Source of the DNA: Ruoffia sp044336205
GTDB taxonomy: Bacteria; Bacillota; Bacilli; Lactobacillales; Aerococcaceae
Length of the DNA: 64,000 nt
Direction of reading: 5' to 3'
NCBI GenBank assembly: GCA_044336205.1
Contig: CP172318.1
Span: forward strand, 1,860,001 to 1,924,000
This document shows positions 48,449-58,276 of this stretch, one piece after another. The position numbers were made by a program, and so were the translations under genes. The notes beneath the pieces were generated by a model that was not told the origin of the DNA, made no database searches, and saw only the letters and a list, made by a program, of their open reading frames with translations. Every line of letters begins with the position of its first letter. Position 1 is the first letter of the stretch.

Positions 48449-50194
48449 CTAATTATTTTGAGTTAAAGGGAGTTCCACATGAAAGACTGACCCTTTACCT
48501 ACTTCACTCTCCACATAGATCGTTCCACTCATATTTCTTACAAGGTTACGAACAATTGATAAACCTAAACCAGTTCCACCTGAATTACGACTCCGTCCTT
48601 TGTCCACTCGATAGAAACGTTCAAAGATTCTCTCCTGATCTGCTTCTGGGATTCCCATTCCATTATCTGCTACTGAGAAGTGGACATAATCATCCATCTT
48701 ATCAATACGAATGGTTATCTCGCTCCCCGAATCAGAATAGTTAATGGCGTTATCAATTAAGTTTGTAAAGATTTGCTCGACGCGGTGCTGGTCCGTCATC
48801 ATTTGAATAGCTGTCGAAGCTTCAATTGTCATTCGAATATCTTTCATACTGGCACGATTATAGAAGAAATTAAGCAAGTTTTCTACCACACCTACCAGTT
48901 CAAAGTTTTTCAACATGAACGGTTCGCTTTGTTTCTCAACCCGTGATAATTCTAAGATATCGTTGATTATCAATTCTAATCGATTACTTTCATTCGCAAT
49001 AATTGAGACGAACTTCTCAGCTAACTCCGGTGTTTCTAGAGCACCATCCATTAAAGTTTCAGCAAATCCTTTAATGGCTGTTACTGGTGTTCTCAATTCA
49101 TGAGAAGCATTAGCGACAAATTCTGTCCGAACTTTTTCTAAACGACGAATCTGTGAAATATCATAGAGCAAGAGCAATATAGACTCTGCTTCTTCACCCG
49201 ATTTTCCAAAAGGTATAATGTTTACATCAATATATTTTGACGTCGGCACGTACATCTCAATATCGTTGCTCAATGGTCGATGGGTTTCTAGAGCATCATT
49301 AATCATATCAATTAATACATAACTTTTAATAACTGCTTGAAAAGATCGTTGAGTTGCAGATGTATCGATATTCAACAATTGCACGGCTTCATGATTAATT
49401 AATTCAATCTTGCCAGAGTGATTAATAAGCACAACCCCTAGATTAAGGTGTCCTAATAACAAAGACAACTTCTGCTCACTGGAATCAAGTTCCATTCCCC
49501 TTGCTCTTAACTTTTCTTTTAGTGCATCTACACTTTGTCCCAGATTGTCTATTAATTTTGATTGGCCTGGTATATATTCATAACTGTAATTTTGACTGGC
49601 TAACTGCTCTACAGACTCAGTGATATAATTAATCGGTTCAGCAACAGTTTGGTAAATAAGTTTATAAATTAGCCATATACAAAGCAAGTAGATAATAGCT
49701 GCAAAAGCAAGCAAAATATAAAAATAATTCAGTTGCGTTCTAAATTGCGATTTATCGTAAGCCTTGATTAGTTGATGTCGCTGCCCATCAATTGTAATTG
49801 GTACAATAACAACATAATCTTTATTCACACTTTGACTATACTCTTCATCACGCCCTAAATTACCAATAGCCTGTCTTATCACTCTCAAATCTGAAGAATC
49901 AGAAAAATTCGACCATAGAATGCTGCCATTTGATAATAGTGCACTCTCTGAATGAATTTGTTCCGCTTTGCCGTCTAAAGGATCTAATAATTCAATGTCT
50001 GACATATTATCTACATTAATAGAAGATTCTTCAAACAGATATCCTTGAATTTCCGCTCGTTGCTCCAGTGGTTTCAATATGGATTGATCAATCTGATATC
50101 TCAATAAGATAGCTGTCCCACCTACGAGTATAAGGAAAACTATGGCGAGAATGATTCCATATTTCCTTTGGTTAGCACGGTGGTTATAAATCAT
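48449..50194 (-). CDS. phoR: Phosphate-sensing histidine kinase PhoR
   Basis: 581 residues: membrane helix near 12-31, extracellular ~120 residues, second helix near 157-178, HAMP, PAS domain (LLLGHLNLGVVLINHSGKIE), HisKA with FVANASHELRTPVTAIKGF, ATPase with NLIDNAINYSDSG, ADNGMGIP and GTGLGLSIV. Phosphorylates PhoP when phosphate is scarce, in contact with the Pst-PhoU complex. It overlaps phoP by four bases (ATGA). Next to pst genes, which supports PhoR rather than the similar WalK. Confidence 0.92.
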   Translation of the reverse strand: MIYNHRANQRKYGIILAIVFLILVGGTAILLRYQIDQSILKPLEQRAEIQGYLFEESSINVDNMSDIELLDPLDGKAEQIHSESALLSNGSILWSNFSDSSDLRVIRQAIGNLGRDEEYSQSVNKDYVVIVPITIDGQRHQLIKAYDKSQFRTQLNYFYILLAFAAIIYLLCIWLIYKLIYQTVAEPINYITESVEQLASQNYSYEYIPGQSKLIDNLGQSVDALKEKLRARGMELDSSEQKLSLLLGHLNLGVVLINHSGKIELINHEAVQLLNIDTSATQRSFQAVIKSYVLIDMINDALETHRPLSNDIEMYVPTSKYIDVNIIPFGKSGEEAESILLLLYDISQIRRLEKVRTEFVANASHELRTPVTAIKGFAETLMDGALETPELAEKFVSIIANESNRLELIINDILELSRVEKQSEPFMLKNFELVGVVENLLNFFYNRASMKDIRMTIEASTAIQMMTDQHRVEQIFTNLIDNAINYSDSGSEITIRIDKMDDYVHFSVADNGMGIPEADQERIFERFYRVDKGRSRNSGGTGLGLSIVRNLVRNMSGTIYVESEVGKGSVFHVELPLTQNN

Positions 50195-50997
50195 TCACCC
50201 GGCACCTCGAATTTATATCCAAAGCCTCGCACTGTTTTTATATATTCAGGATTTTTCGTATTCTTTTCAATCTTTTCACGTAAGTGACTGATATGTACGT
50301 CCACAATCCGTGTCTCACCAGCATAATCAAAATGCCAGATACTATTCAATAATTGTTCTCTACTTAAAATTCTACCTTTACGAACAGCCATATAAACTAA
50401 TAGTTCGAATTCTTTTGGTGTTACATCCACTTTCTTATTATCAACAATCACTTCATAACGGTCTGCATAGATCTCAATATTGCCCAATTTGATGATTGAT
50501 TCCGCTTCCTCTGAATCAGTCGCTTCAGCTTCTGTATGGTTGCCTTCATTTTGAGTTTTACCTAAAGCTTCTAACTCTACCTTTGTAGCTTCTTGGTGAG
50601 CTAGTTCACTCTCTTCTTCTGGCATAGATTTTGCTTCAGTTCGACGCATAATAGCTTTAATTCGAGCCATGACTTCTCGCGGACTAAATGGTTTAGTCAT
50701 ATAATCATCAGCCCCCAACTCAAGTCCAATAACTTTATCATACTCATCAGCCTTTGCTGTTAACATCAAAACTGGCGTATCAATATTATCTTGTCGAATT
50801 CGGCGACAAACATCCATTCCATCCATACCGGGTAACATCACGTCCAAGATGATAAAGTCGTACTCATTCTCTTTAATCATACCATAGGCTGTTTCCCCAT
50901 TATCAGCTGTATCCACAGTATACCCCGCTTGGGTAATGTTATACTCCAATAAAGTTGAAATAGCTATCTCATCATCAACAACTAAAATTCGTTTCAT
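50191..50997 (-). CDS. phoP: Phosphate response regulator PhoP (long linker)
   Basis: 268 residues. Receiver with VVDDE, phospho-Asp in IILDVMLPG, LTAKA and MTKPFSP; winged-helix domain with VTPKEFELLVYMA, TRIVDVHISHLREKIE and TVRGFGYKFE. The linker between them is about 60 residues, acidic (SMPEEESELAHQEA to ATDSEEAESI), versus 10-25 in most relatives. It should bind the TTTACA repeats found in front of pstC and pstS. Confidence 0.92.
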   Translation of the reverse strand: MKRILVVDDEIAISTLLEYNITQAGYTVDTADNGETAYGMIKENEYDFIILDVMLPGMDGMDVCRRIRQDNIDTPVLMLTAKADEYDKVIGLELGADDYMTKPFSPREVMARIKAIMRRTEAKSMPEEESELAHQEATKVELEALGKTQNEGNHTEAEATDSEEAESIIKLGNIEIYADRYEVIVDNKKVDVTPKEFELLVYMAVRKGRILSREQLLNSIWHFDYAGETRIVDVHISHLREKIEKNTKNPEYIKTVRGFGYKFEVPGE

Positions 50998-51205
50998 GTT
51001 AATCCTCCACTTTTTACCCGTTACTTATTTTGATAAGCATACAGAATATTGCATTCATCTCTTATACTAACAAATCCTTGAAACTTTTAATATAGTCTAA
51101 CTTGTTTTTTTGAATCTTGCATTGATTTTAACTTACGACTAATTAACTTTCTCAGTGGCGAATAGAATATCATTAGATAACAAATTAATTGCAACCAACT
51201 TTAAT

Positions 51206-51249
51206 AAAATAATCCGAACTTTGGAATTAAATCGAAAGTCCGGATTATT
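51206..51249 (-). terminator. Terminator of ftsE-ftsX
   Basis: 18-base arms (51208-51225 with 51232-51249, two mismatches) with AATAATCCG. The minus-strand product ends TTTTATT. Confidence 0.8.
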
Positions 51250-51271
51250 ATATTATCTTTATTATTCACTA

Positions 51272-52162
51272 TTAGATTGTTAAGAAGCGTTTAATCGATC
51301 GTCTTGCACCAATAATCCCTAATAGTATTCCTACAATCACAAGTCCACCTGCAATATAGAGTATAAAAGGCATCGTAGGTGTAAACGCAATGACCTGAAC
51401 GCCTGTTATCTCAACCGTGGCAGTTTGAAGACCTTCATAAGCTCCATAGAGTAAGACACTTGCGAATATTGCACTAATTAATCCAATAAAAGCACCCTCA
51501 TAAGTAAAAGGGGCACGAATATAACTATTTTTAGCTCCGACTAATCGCATAATTTCAATCTCAGTTTGCCTTGCATAGATGGTTAATTTAATGGTGTTAG
51601 ATATTAAGGCAACCGCAATCACTACTAGAATAGCCGCAATTAAAGCGAAAACAATTCGAATCACTTCTAAGGTTCTCAATAAGTTTTGAGTGTCGATCTC
51701 ACCATAGGTGACATCAACGGCATATGGAAGTTGGCTAATTGCTTCAGTCACACTATCCAAATTCTCTGAATCATCCACAGATACAACGAAAACATTGAAC
51801 AGTGGATTTGCATCATTATCGAACAAAGCAAACTCTTCACCTACATTAGCTATCAAATCTTCTAATTCTTGTTCTTTAGTCCTATATGTAACATCTTCAA
51901 CATGATCAATGGCTTCAATAGATTGTTGGAGAGTTTCCTCATCTTCTTTATCTGCAACTAGATCAATATGTGCTCTAATCTGAACACCTTCTTCAATATC
52001 ACGCGTAATATTATCTACATTACTTAATAACATAACTAAGCCACCTACCATTAGTAAGGTGACTGTCATCGTAAGAATAGATGCTAAGGTCATCCAACCA
52101 TTACGGAATAAATTCCTAAAGCCATTGCGGATTTGACGGAAAAAATCTCTAAAGAATCTCAT
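51272..52162 (-). CDS. ftsX: Cell-division ABC transporter membrane protein FtsX
   Basis: 296 residues: cytoplasmic N-terminus (RFFRDFFRQIRNGFRNLFRNGW), helix near 25-45, an extracellular loop of about 110 residues, then three C-terminal helices with ISNTIKLTIYARQTEIEIMRLVGA. With FtsE it activates PcsB/CwlO-type hydrolases; a PcsB-like hydrolase is encoded at 20.4-22.0 kb. Start: of two adjacent ATGs (52165, 52162) the second has better spacing from AAGGGGG. It overlaps the end of ftsE by 14 bases. Confidence 0.95.
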   Translation of the reverse strand: MRFFRDFFRQIRNGFRNLFRNGWMTLASILTMTVTLLMVGGLVMLLSNVDNITRDIEEGVQIRAHIDLVADKEDEETLQQSIEAIDHVEDVTYRTKEQELEDLIANVGEEFALFDNDANPLFNVFVVSVDDSENLDSVTEAISQLPYAVDVTYGEIDTQNLLRTLEVIRIVFALIAAILVVIAVALISNTIKLTIYARQTEIEIMRLVGAKNSYIRAPFTYEGAFIGLISAIFASVLLYGAYEGLQTATVEITGVQVIAFTPTMPFILYIAGGLVIVGILLGIIGARRSIKRFLTI

Positions 52163-52835
52163 CATAATCCCCCTTATACTCATCACGGATGAGTTGCCCC
52201 TTTTCAAGTCGAATCACTCGATGCTTGAATTCATTTACTAATTGGTCATTATGGGTCCCCATTAACACAGTTGTTCCGCTTAAGTTAATTTGCTCAAGAA
52301 GCTTGAATATTTCTAAGGCATTCTCCGGATCTAAATTTCCAGTGGGTTCATCTGCTACTAATATTCTTGGATAATTAACAATCGCTCTAGCAATAGAGAC
52401 ACGCTGTTGCTCCCCACCTGACAGTTCGCTTGGATAATGGTTAGCTTTTGTCCTCAAGCCTACCAAGGTCATTACTTCTTTTACACGTTTCTTTATTTCT
52501 TTACGACTCTTTCCAGTCACTTCCATTGCATAAGCAATGTTTTCGTATGCAGTGAATTTAGGTAATAGTTTAAAATCTTGGAAGATGACTCCTACCTGTC
52601 TTCGTAATAAAGGAACATCTTTAGATTTTATTCTATTAAGGTTATACTTACCTACTTGCACTTTCCCTTTGGAAGGGATCTCCTCCCGATATATAATCTT
52701 CATCAAGGTTGACTTACCTGATCCACTCGGTCCGACAAGATAAGCAAATTCTCCTTGTTCAATGCGTAGATTGATATTATTTAATGCAACTACGCCATTT
52801 TCATATCGCTTTGACACGTCTGTTAACTGAATCAT
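52149..52835 (-). CDS. ftsE: Cell-division ABC transporter ATPase FtsE
   Basis: 228 residues. Walker A VGPSGSGKSTLMK, FtsE-typical VIFQDFKLLP, signature LSGGEQQRVSIARAI, Walker B ILVADEPTGNLDP and GTHNDQLV. ATG 52835 follows AAGGGGC. Energises FtsX to control septal peptidoglycan hydrolysis. Confidence 0.96.
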   Translation of the reverse strand: MIQLTDVSKRYENGVVALNNINLRIEQGEFAYLVGPSGSGKSTLMKIIYREEIPSKGKVQVGKYNLNRIKSKDVPLLRRQVGVIFQDFKLLPKFTAYENIAYAMEVTGKSRKEIKKRVKEVMTLVGLRTKANHYPSELSGGEQQRVSIARAIVNYPRILVADEPTGNLDPENALEIFKLLEQINLSGTTVLMGTHNDQLVNEFKHRVIRLEKGQLIRDEYKGDYDEIL

Positions 52836-52926
52836 AAGCCCCTTCCTTCCTATCAGTTTCATAATACATTAGGTCATTATACCTTACTTATGTATCATCA
52901 AGATAACAATCACTTTTCTTTTTTAT

Positions 52927-54028
52927 TTATTCAATTGACCATTTCAAGTATGCATCAATGAAGTCATCTAACTCACCGTCCATCACTTTATCAGTATTAC
53001 CCACTTCATAGTTAGTTCGGTGGTCTTTCACCATAGAATAGGGATGGAATACATAAGAACGTATCTGTGATCCCCAAGCTATATCTTTTTGGTCACCTTT
53101 AAGCTCCGCTAATTCCTCGGCTTTTTGTTCTTCTTGTAATTGATGTAGTTTTGACTTTAATAGATTCATCGCTTGGTCTCTGTTTTGTAATTGTGAACGT
53201 TGTGATTGACTTTGAGTAACAATTCCTGTTGGAATATGTGTGATTCGAACAGCGGAATCAGTCTTGTTAACGTGTTGTCCCCCTGCACCACTTGCACGGT
53301 AAGTATCAATACGTAAGTCATCGGGGTCAATCTCAACTTCAGTGGTCTGATCAATCATTGGTGTGACCTCAATCGAAGCAAAAGAAGTGTGACGGCGTGC
53401 ATTAGAATCAAAAGGCGAAATTCGAACTAAACGATGTACGCCTTTTTCTGACTTAAGCAGACCATAGGCATTGTTCCCCTTCACTTCAAGGACAACACTT
53501 TTAATACCGGCCTCATCTCCAGCTTGGAAGTCAACAACCTCCACATCAAACCCTTTGTTACTTGCATAACGTTGATACATTCTCAGTAACATACTTCCCC
53601 AATCTTGAGATTCAGTCCCTCCAGCTCCTGGATGTATCTCTAAAATGGCATCATTGCTATCATACTCACCTGAGAGAAGAAGCATCGTTTCATAGTTATC
53701 AATAACCTTTGATAAACGAGTTACTATTGACTCTGCTTCATGGAAGATATCCATATCTTGAGATTCCTCATAGAGTTCTAGTGCCATAGACAACTCTTCA
53801 ACTTGTTCACTTAAGGTTGAAATCGTTTGATAGGTTTCTTTTTTTGTATTCAATTCTTGGATAATTGTCTGAGCTTTCTCGTTATCATCCCAAAAGTCTG
53901 GCTGAGCCATTTGGTTCTCATAATCAGCGATGTCTGCTTCAAGAAGTTCTAAGTCAAAGCGACCTCCTAAAGCTATCAATTTTTTCTTTAACTGTTTCAT
54001 TAAACTGTACTAATTCATGTAGTTCCAT
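52927..54028 (-). CDS. prfB: Peptide chain release factor 2, with programmed +1 frameshift
   Basis: RF2 releases finished proteins at UGA and UAA. From ATG 54028 (after GGAGTGA) the frame codes 24 residues (MELHELVQFNETVKEK, then SFRRSL) and meets UGA at 53956-53954. Shifting +1 at CTT-TGA-C leads into the main frame (DLELLEADIADYENQ), giving about 366 residues. The main part has GGTESQDWG-type HPGAGGTESQDWGSM with the GGQ loop in ASGAGGQHVNKTDSAV and SPF (UGA-recognition) in RISPFDSNA. The shift makes RF2 limit its own synthesis. Upstream of ftsE. Confidence 0.95.
53953..53968 (-). other. prfB programmed frameshift site
   Basis: On the minus strand AGGAGG, then TCG, then CTT TGA C: the internal Shine-Dalgarno three bases before the slippery CUU-UGA-C, matching the conserved RF2 autoregulation site. 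Confidence 0.93.
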
Positions 54029-54085
54029 TATATTCACTCCATCTTTTAAATTCATCTGTAGTATAACACGTTATTAAGTGATTCG

Positions 54086-54124
54086 AAAAGAAAACCGGCA
54101 GTTAGATGATTCACTGCCGGTTAC
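54086..54124 (-). terminator. Terminator of secA
   Basis: A perfect 10-base stem AACCGGCAGT/ACTGCCGGTT (54093-54102 with 54113-54122), followed on the minus strand by TTTCTTTTC. It separates secA from prfB. Confidence 0.85.
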
Positions 54125-54144
54125 TTACTTTAATTCAATATTGA

Positions 54145-56547
54145 TTAATTGGTTCCACCTGGTTTATTCACTTGCTCACGCTCAACGTTTTGTCTTACTT
54201 GAGCCTTCATAACGAAACGTGTGACATCATATTCAATCGCCGCCACCATTTCTTCAAAACGATCGAATCCTTCGGTTTGATATTCAGTCAATGGGTTTGT
54301 TTGAGCATAAGCTCTTAAGCCCACCCCTTGTCTTAAGTGATCCATCATATCAATATGGTCTGTCCATTTAGAATCTACCACACGTAGGATAATTACTTTC
54401 TCAAATTCAGCCACTTGTTCTGGACCGTTTAGTTGAGAGATTTTCTCTTGATATACACCCATAGCTAAATCATATAGGTAATCAACCAATTCTTTTTTGT
54501 TCTTACCTTCTAAATCAGCTAGCATTAGAGTATCTGGATTTACAATAGCAGCATGAGCAAAGTCTAATAAAGATTCTAAGTTCCAATCTTTTTTATCACC
54601 TTCAGTAGCGTATGCTACTTGGCGCTCGATTGTTCTTTTGACCATCGATTCGATATATCCTGTTAATGGTTCTTCAGAATCAATTACTTGATGTCTTTGT
54701 CCATAGATAACTTCACGTTGTTCACGCATTACTTCATCATACTCTAATACGTTCTTACGTGTATCGTAGTTATTACCTTCTACTCGACGTTGAGCAGACT
54801 CTACTTGACGAGTTAACATACGACTTTGGATAGCCATATCTTGCCCTTCATCTTCACCTTCATTTAATTTCTCCCATAGACCTTTAATTCGGTCTGATCC
54901 GAAACGACGCATTAAGTCGTCTTCAAGAGATAGATAAAATTGTGAAGCACCTGGGTCTCCTTGACGTCCTGAACGACCTCGTAATTGGTCATCGATACGT
55001 CTTGATTCGTGACGTTCGGTACCGATAACACATAATCCTCCAAGTTCTTTTACTCCGCTACCTAATTTGATATCTGTTCCACGACCAGCCATGTTAGTCG
55101 CAATAGTTACTGCGCCACGTTGACCAGCTTGCATAATAATCTCCGCTTCTTTGAAGTGGTTTTTAGCGTTAAGTACTTCATGTGGAATGCCACGACGAGT
55201 TAGTAATTGTGATAAGTATTCTGACGTCTCAACAGCCACAGTACCTACTAGAATAGGTTGTTCTTTCTCATGGCGCCTTGCAATCTCATCCACAACAGCA
55301 TTAAACTTCGAGCGTAAGTTAGGGAATAATAAGTCTGCTGCATCTTCCCGAATAACTGGACGGTTTGTTGGGATTTGAATTACGTTCATGTTGTAGATTT
55401 CACGGAATTCTTCTTCTTCGGTTTTAGCTGTCCCTGTCATTCCTGCTAGTTTTTCATACATACGGAAGTAGTTTTGGAAAGTAATCGTCGCCATTGTCTT
55501 AGACTCGTCTTCGATATTCACACCTTCTTTAGCTTCAATCGCTTGGTGTAAACCATCTGAATAACGACGCCCTTCCATTATACGTCCAGTAAAGCCATCA
55601 ACGATTTTAACTTTTCCTTCGTCTACCACGTAATCAATATCTACTAACATAATGTAGTTAGCACGTAAAGCTTGATCGATATGGTGAACTAAGGCAGTGT
55701 TTTCAACATTATAAAGGTTTTCTAAGCGGAATACTTTCTCAGCTTTATCCACCCCAGTATCTGTTAAGGCAATCGACTTAGAAGTAAGATCAATCGTATA
55801 ATCTTCGTCTTCCTTTAATCCTTTAACGAAATAATCTGCACGAGTATAAAGAGCTGTTGATTTACCAGCTTGACCTGAGATAATTAATGGCGTTCTTGCC
55901 TCATCAATTAGAATTGAGTCTACCTCATCCACGATTGCGTAGTATAATGGTCGTTGTACCATTTGATGTTGGTACACAACCATATTGTCACGCAAGTAGT
56001 CGAATCCTAACTCATTGTTTGTGCTATATGTAATATCACATTGATAAGCTTCACGCTTTTGACTAGCATTCATTGAGTTTAAATTCAATCCTACAGTTAG
56101 TCCTAAGAAGCGGTAAATCTCACCCATCTCCTTAGAGTCACGTGTTGCTAGGTAGTCGTTAACAGTTACTACGTGAACACCTTTACCTGCTAAAGCATTC
56201 AAGTATACTGGCATGGTCTCTGTTAAAGTTTTACCTTCCCCAGTTTTCATCTCAGCAATATTTCCTTCATGTAAAATAATTCCACCTTGAATTTGAACTT
56301 TATACGGAAATAATCCTAGCACACGTCTTGAAGCTTCACGTACAACCGCAAAAGCCTCTGGTAAAATATCATCTAAAGTTTCTTTGTTATTTAAACGTTT
56401 TTTAAATTCTTCTGTCATTTGACGTAATTGCTTATCCGTCATATCACGGTAAGTCGGCTCCATTGCCATAATTTCGTCAGCAATTTTACTCGTTTTACGT
56501 AATTCGCCCTTATCATTTTCAATTAAATTCTTGAGAAAATTAGCCAT
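54145..56547 (-). CDS. secA: Protein translocase motor SecA (no C-terminal zinc tail)
   Basis: 800 residues. ATPase that pushes preproteins through SecYEG. Walker A MKTGEGKTLTETMP, DEVDSILIDEARTPLIISG, the second RecA fold ATNMAGRGTDIKLG, IDDQLRGRSGRQGDPGAS and the C-terminal scaffold with VVDSKWTDHIDMMDHLRQGV. The end reads VEREQVNKPGGTN: the short linker and the Cys-rich zinc-binding tail found in many SecAs are missing. ATG 56547 follows AAAAGGAGCAG. Confidence 0.97.
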   Translation of the reverse strand: MANFLKNLIENDKGELRKTSKIADEIMAMEPTYRDMTDKQLRQMTEEFKKRLNNKETLDDILPEAFAVVREASRRVLGLFPYKVQIQGGIILHEGNIAEMKTGEGKTLTETMPVYLNALAGKGVHVVTVNDYLATRDSKEMGEIYRFLGLTVGLNLNSMNASQKREAYQCDITYSTNNELGFDYLRDNMVVYQHQMVQRPLYYAIVDEVDSILIDEARTPLIISGQAGKSTALYTRADYFVKGLKEDEDYTIDLTSKSIALTDTGVDKAEKVFRLENLYNVENTALVHHIDQALRANYIMLVDIDYVVDEGKVKIVDGFTGRIMEGRRYSDGLHQAIEAKEGVNIEDESKTMATITFQNYFRMYEKLAGMTGTAKTEEEEFREIYNMNVIQIPTNRPVIREDAADLLFPNLRSKFNAVVDEIARRHEKEQPILVGTVAVETSEYLSQLLTRRGIPHEVLNAKNHFKEAEIIMQAGQRGAVTIATNMAGRGTDIKLGSGVKELGGLCVIGTERHESRRIDDQLRGRSGRQGDPGASQFYLSLEDDLMRRFGSDRIKGLWEKLNEGEDEGQDMAIQSRMLTRQVESAQRRVEGNNYDTRKNVLEYDEVMREQREVIYGQRHQVIDSEEPLTGYIESMVKRTIERQVAYATEGDKKDWNLESLLDFAHAAIVNPDTLMLADLEGKNKKELVDYLYDLAMGVYQEKISQLNGPEQVAEFEKVIILRVVDSKWTDHIDMMDHLRQGVGLRAYAQTNPLTEYQTEGFDRFEEMVAAIEYDVTRFVMKAQVRQNVEREQVNKPGGTN

Positions 56548-56927
56548 TCATACTGCTCCTTTTATTCTTTATCAACGCCATGTAAGACTAATATTCAGTC
56601 CAAATTGGCCAATAGTAAAATACACCTCTTCATTTTAACATGAATGATAAGAAAATAAAATATCAATTCCATGTCCAATGCGGTCTCAAAGTTAATAAAT
56701 TCAATAAACTATACATTTTATTTCTAAAAAACATAAAAACAGACCCTAATACATACAACGAATAAATATACACTATCATCTGTTGACAAGCTAACCATAC
56801 TAGAAAATCACTTTTTTAACTTAGTAAGTCCGTTAGCCAGACAGCTACTATGAACTTTGCCTCCCCATTCTTCACACTAAACCCACTTACTGTGAACTAT
56901 AAATGATTAATCAAGCGAAGAAGATCC

Positions 56928-57062
56928 AAACGTTTATTATAGTACTATGAACGAACTGCCACAGATTATTCCGTATACTTTCAAGTCGTACGAAATGAAT
57001 AATCAAGCGAGTCCTAAGAACTTGGCTTAGGACGATTCAGCTAGAATAAAAAGTTAAATTCT
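56928..57062. repeat. MITE-like hairpin repeat, diverged copy A
   Basis: Shares blocks with copy B at 57144-57280: TTTATTATAGT near the left, AACG-ACT, then CGAGTC-TAAG, GGAC, and AATAA-AAGTT at the right. Its middle has a different hairpin (GATTATTC 56964-56971 with GAATAATC 56997-57004). The preceding 56548-56927 holds the secA leader and AT-rich DNA without a visible gene. Confidence 0.5.
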
Positions 57063-57143
57063 TTGGAAAGAATAATTAATATCCTTCTCTTACAACTATT
57101 AATGTTAAAATAATTTCCTAATATAATTGCTGATAAACAAAAA

Positions 57144-57280
57144 AGTCGAACTTTTATTATAGTGCTTAAAAACGGACTAGCTACTCAATCCCTAAGGCCT
57201 TCTGGTCTTAGGGATTGAGTAGCTAGCCGAGTCTTAGGACTTAGGTCCAAGACGGTTCCACTATAATAAGAAGTTCGGCT
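57144..57280. repeat. MITE-like hairpin repeat, copy B
   Basis: About 137 bases bounded by 22-base inverted ends (AGTCGAACTTTTATTATAGTG against the complement AGCCGAACTTCTTATTATAG...). Inside are a perfect 20-base stem (57177-57196 with 57207-57226, ten-base loop) and a second stem GTCTTAGGAC (57231-57240) with GTCCAAGAC (57245-57253). It codes for nothing visible. It ends 23 bases from the hpf stop and might act as its terminator. Confidence 0.65.
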
Positions 57281-57302
57281 TGTTGTAGTGCTTATAACAT
57301 TA

Positions 57303-57863
57303 TTACATTCTTGAAGTTTCTAATAATCCATAACGTCCATCATTACGACGGTAAACGATAGAAATCTCCATAGTCTCTGCATCAGTATAAATAAAGAAGT
57401 CATGACCTAACATATTCATTTGAAGAACTGCCTCTTCACTATCCATTGGTTTTAAATCAACTCGTTTTGAACGAACAATTTCTAATTCTGGCTCACTGTC
57501 ATCAGCTTGTGCCTCTACAGGAGCGTCGGTATGAGCAGTTAATCCTTCAAAACCTTTTTCTCTAGATTTACGATTAATTTTTGTTTTATATTTTCTAACT
57601 TGACGCTCTAATTTATCGACTACAAAGTCAATACTCTTATATAAATCATCTGTTGTTTCCTCTGCACGAAGAACTAAGAAAGATAATGGAATGGTTACTT
57701 CCGCTTTTGCAGTTTTATCTGGATACACCTTTAAATTTACATATGCAGTAGCATCTGGTACATCTTTGAAATATCTTTCTAATTTGTGTACTTTTTTCTC
57801 TGCGTATTCACGAATAGCTGGTGTAACCTCGATATTTTCTCCACGTACATTATAGTTAAACAT
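57303..57863 (-). CDS. hpf: Long-form ribosome hibernation promoting factor
   Basis: 186 residues. N-terminal S30AE domain (NYNVRGENIEVTPAIREYAEKK... KLERYFKD) binds in the 30S decoding centre; a ~30-residue acidic linker; a C-terminal dimerisation domain (KRVDLKPMDSEEAVLQMNMLGHDFFIY) that forms 100S ribosome dimers in stationary phase. ATG follows AAAGAGGG. A candidate promoter lies about 165 bases upstream, so the leader is long. Confidence 0.96.
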   Translation of the reverse strand: MFNYNVRGENIEVTPAIREYAEKKVHKLERYFKDVPDATAYVNLKVYPDKTAKAEVTIPLSFLVLRAEETTDDLYKSIDFVVDKLERQVRKYKTKINRKSREKGFEGLTAHTDAPVEAQADDSEPELEIVRSKRVDLKPMDSEEAVLQMNMLGHDFFIYTDAETMEISIVYRRNDGRYGLLETSRM

Positions 57864-58033
57864 ACAAATCCCTCTTTTCCAATATTTTCTAACCCTATAA
57901 ATAAATCAATTCAAAGTTAATATAGAAATAAATAGAAGTCGCCTCATATATTCAACTTTAAATATCCACTAACTATTGAATAATTTTTATTCATAAGAAT
58001 TAGGGAAAAAGTAGTTATCTACCACTTTTTTAC

Positions 58034-58061
58034 ATTATATCACATAATCCAAACATTGAAA
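58034..58061 (-). promoter_or_regulatory. Candidate hpf promoter with long leader
   Basis: On the minus strand TTTCAA (58056-58061), 16-base spacer, TG-A-TATAAT (core 58034-58039). Transcription would start near 58027, leaving a leader of about 165 bases before the hpf ATG. The rest of 57864-58276 is AT-rich and without a gene. Confidence 0.55.
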
Positions 58062-58276
58062 ACGCAAACACTCAGGCGGTAACGAATCAACCTCTTCAAC
58101 ATCTCCATAAGACTATTAATAAGCGATTCTCACGAATATTATTTTTTAGTCAATAAATATTTTCATTCTTAACCATCAATTGAGGGAAATATTTTTTAAT
58201 ATAATTATAAATTAAAAATTTTATATTGTTGAATCAAAATTAAGATATAATTAAGTCCATATACTAACAGAATAAC

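Noticed and set aside
48449..50997. Assignment of the kinase-regulator pair as WalKR
   Set aside because: The proteins are similar to WalKR, but direct neighbourhood with pst genes and TTTACA boxes favours PhoPR; the WalHIJ genes that usually follow walKR are absent.
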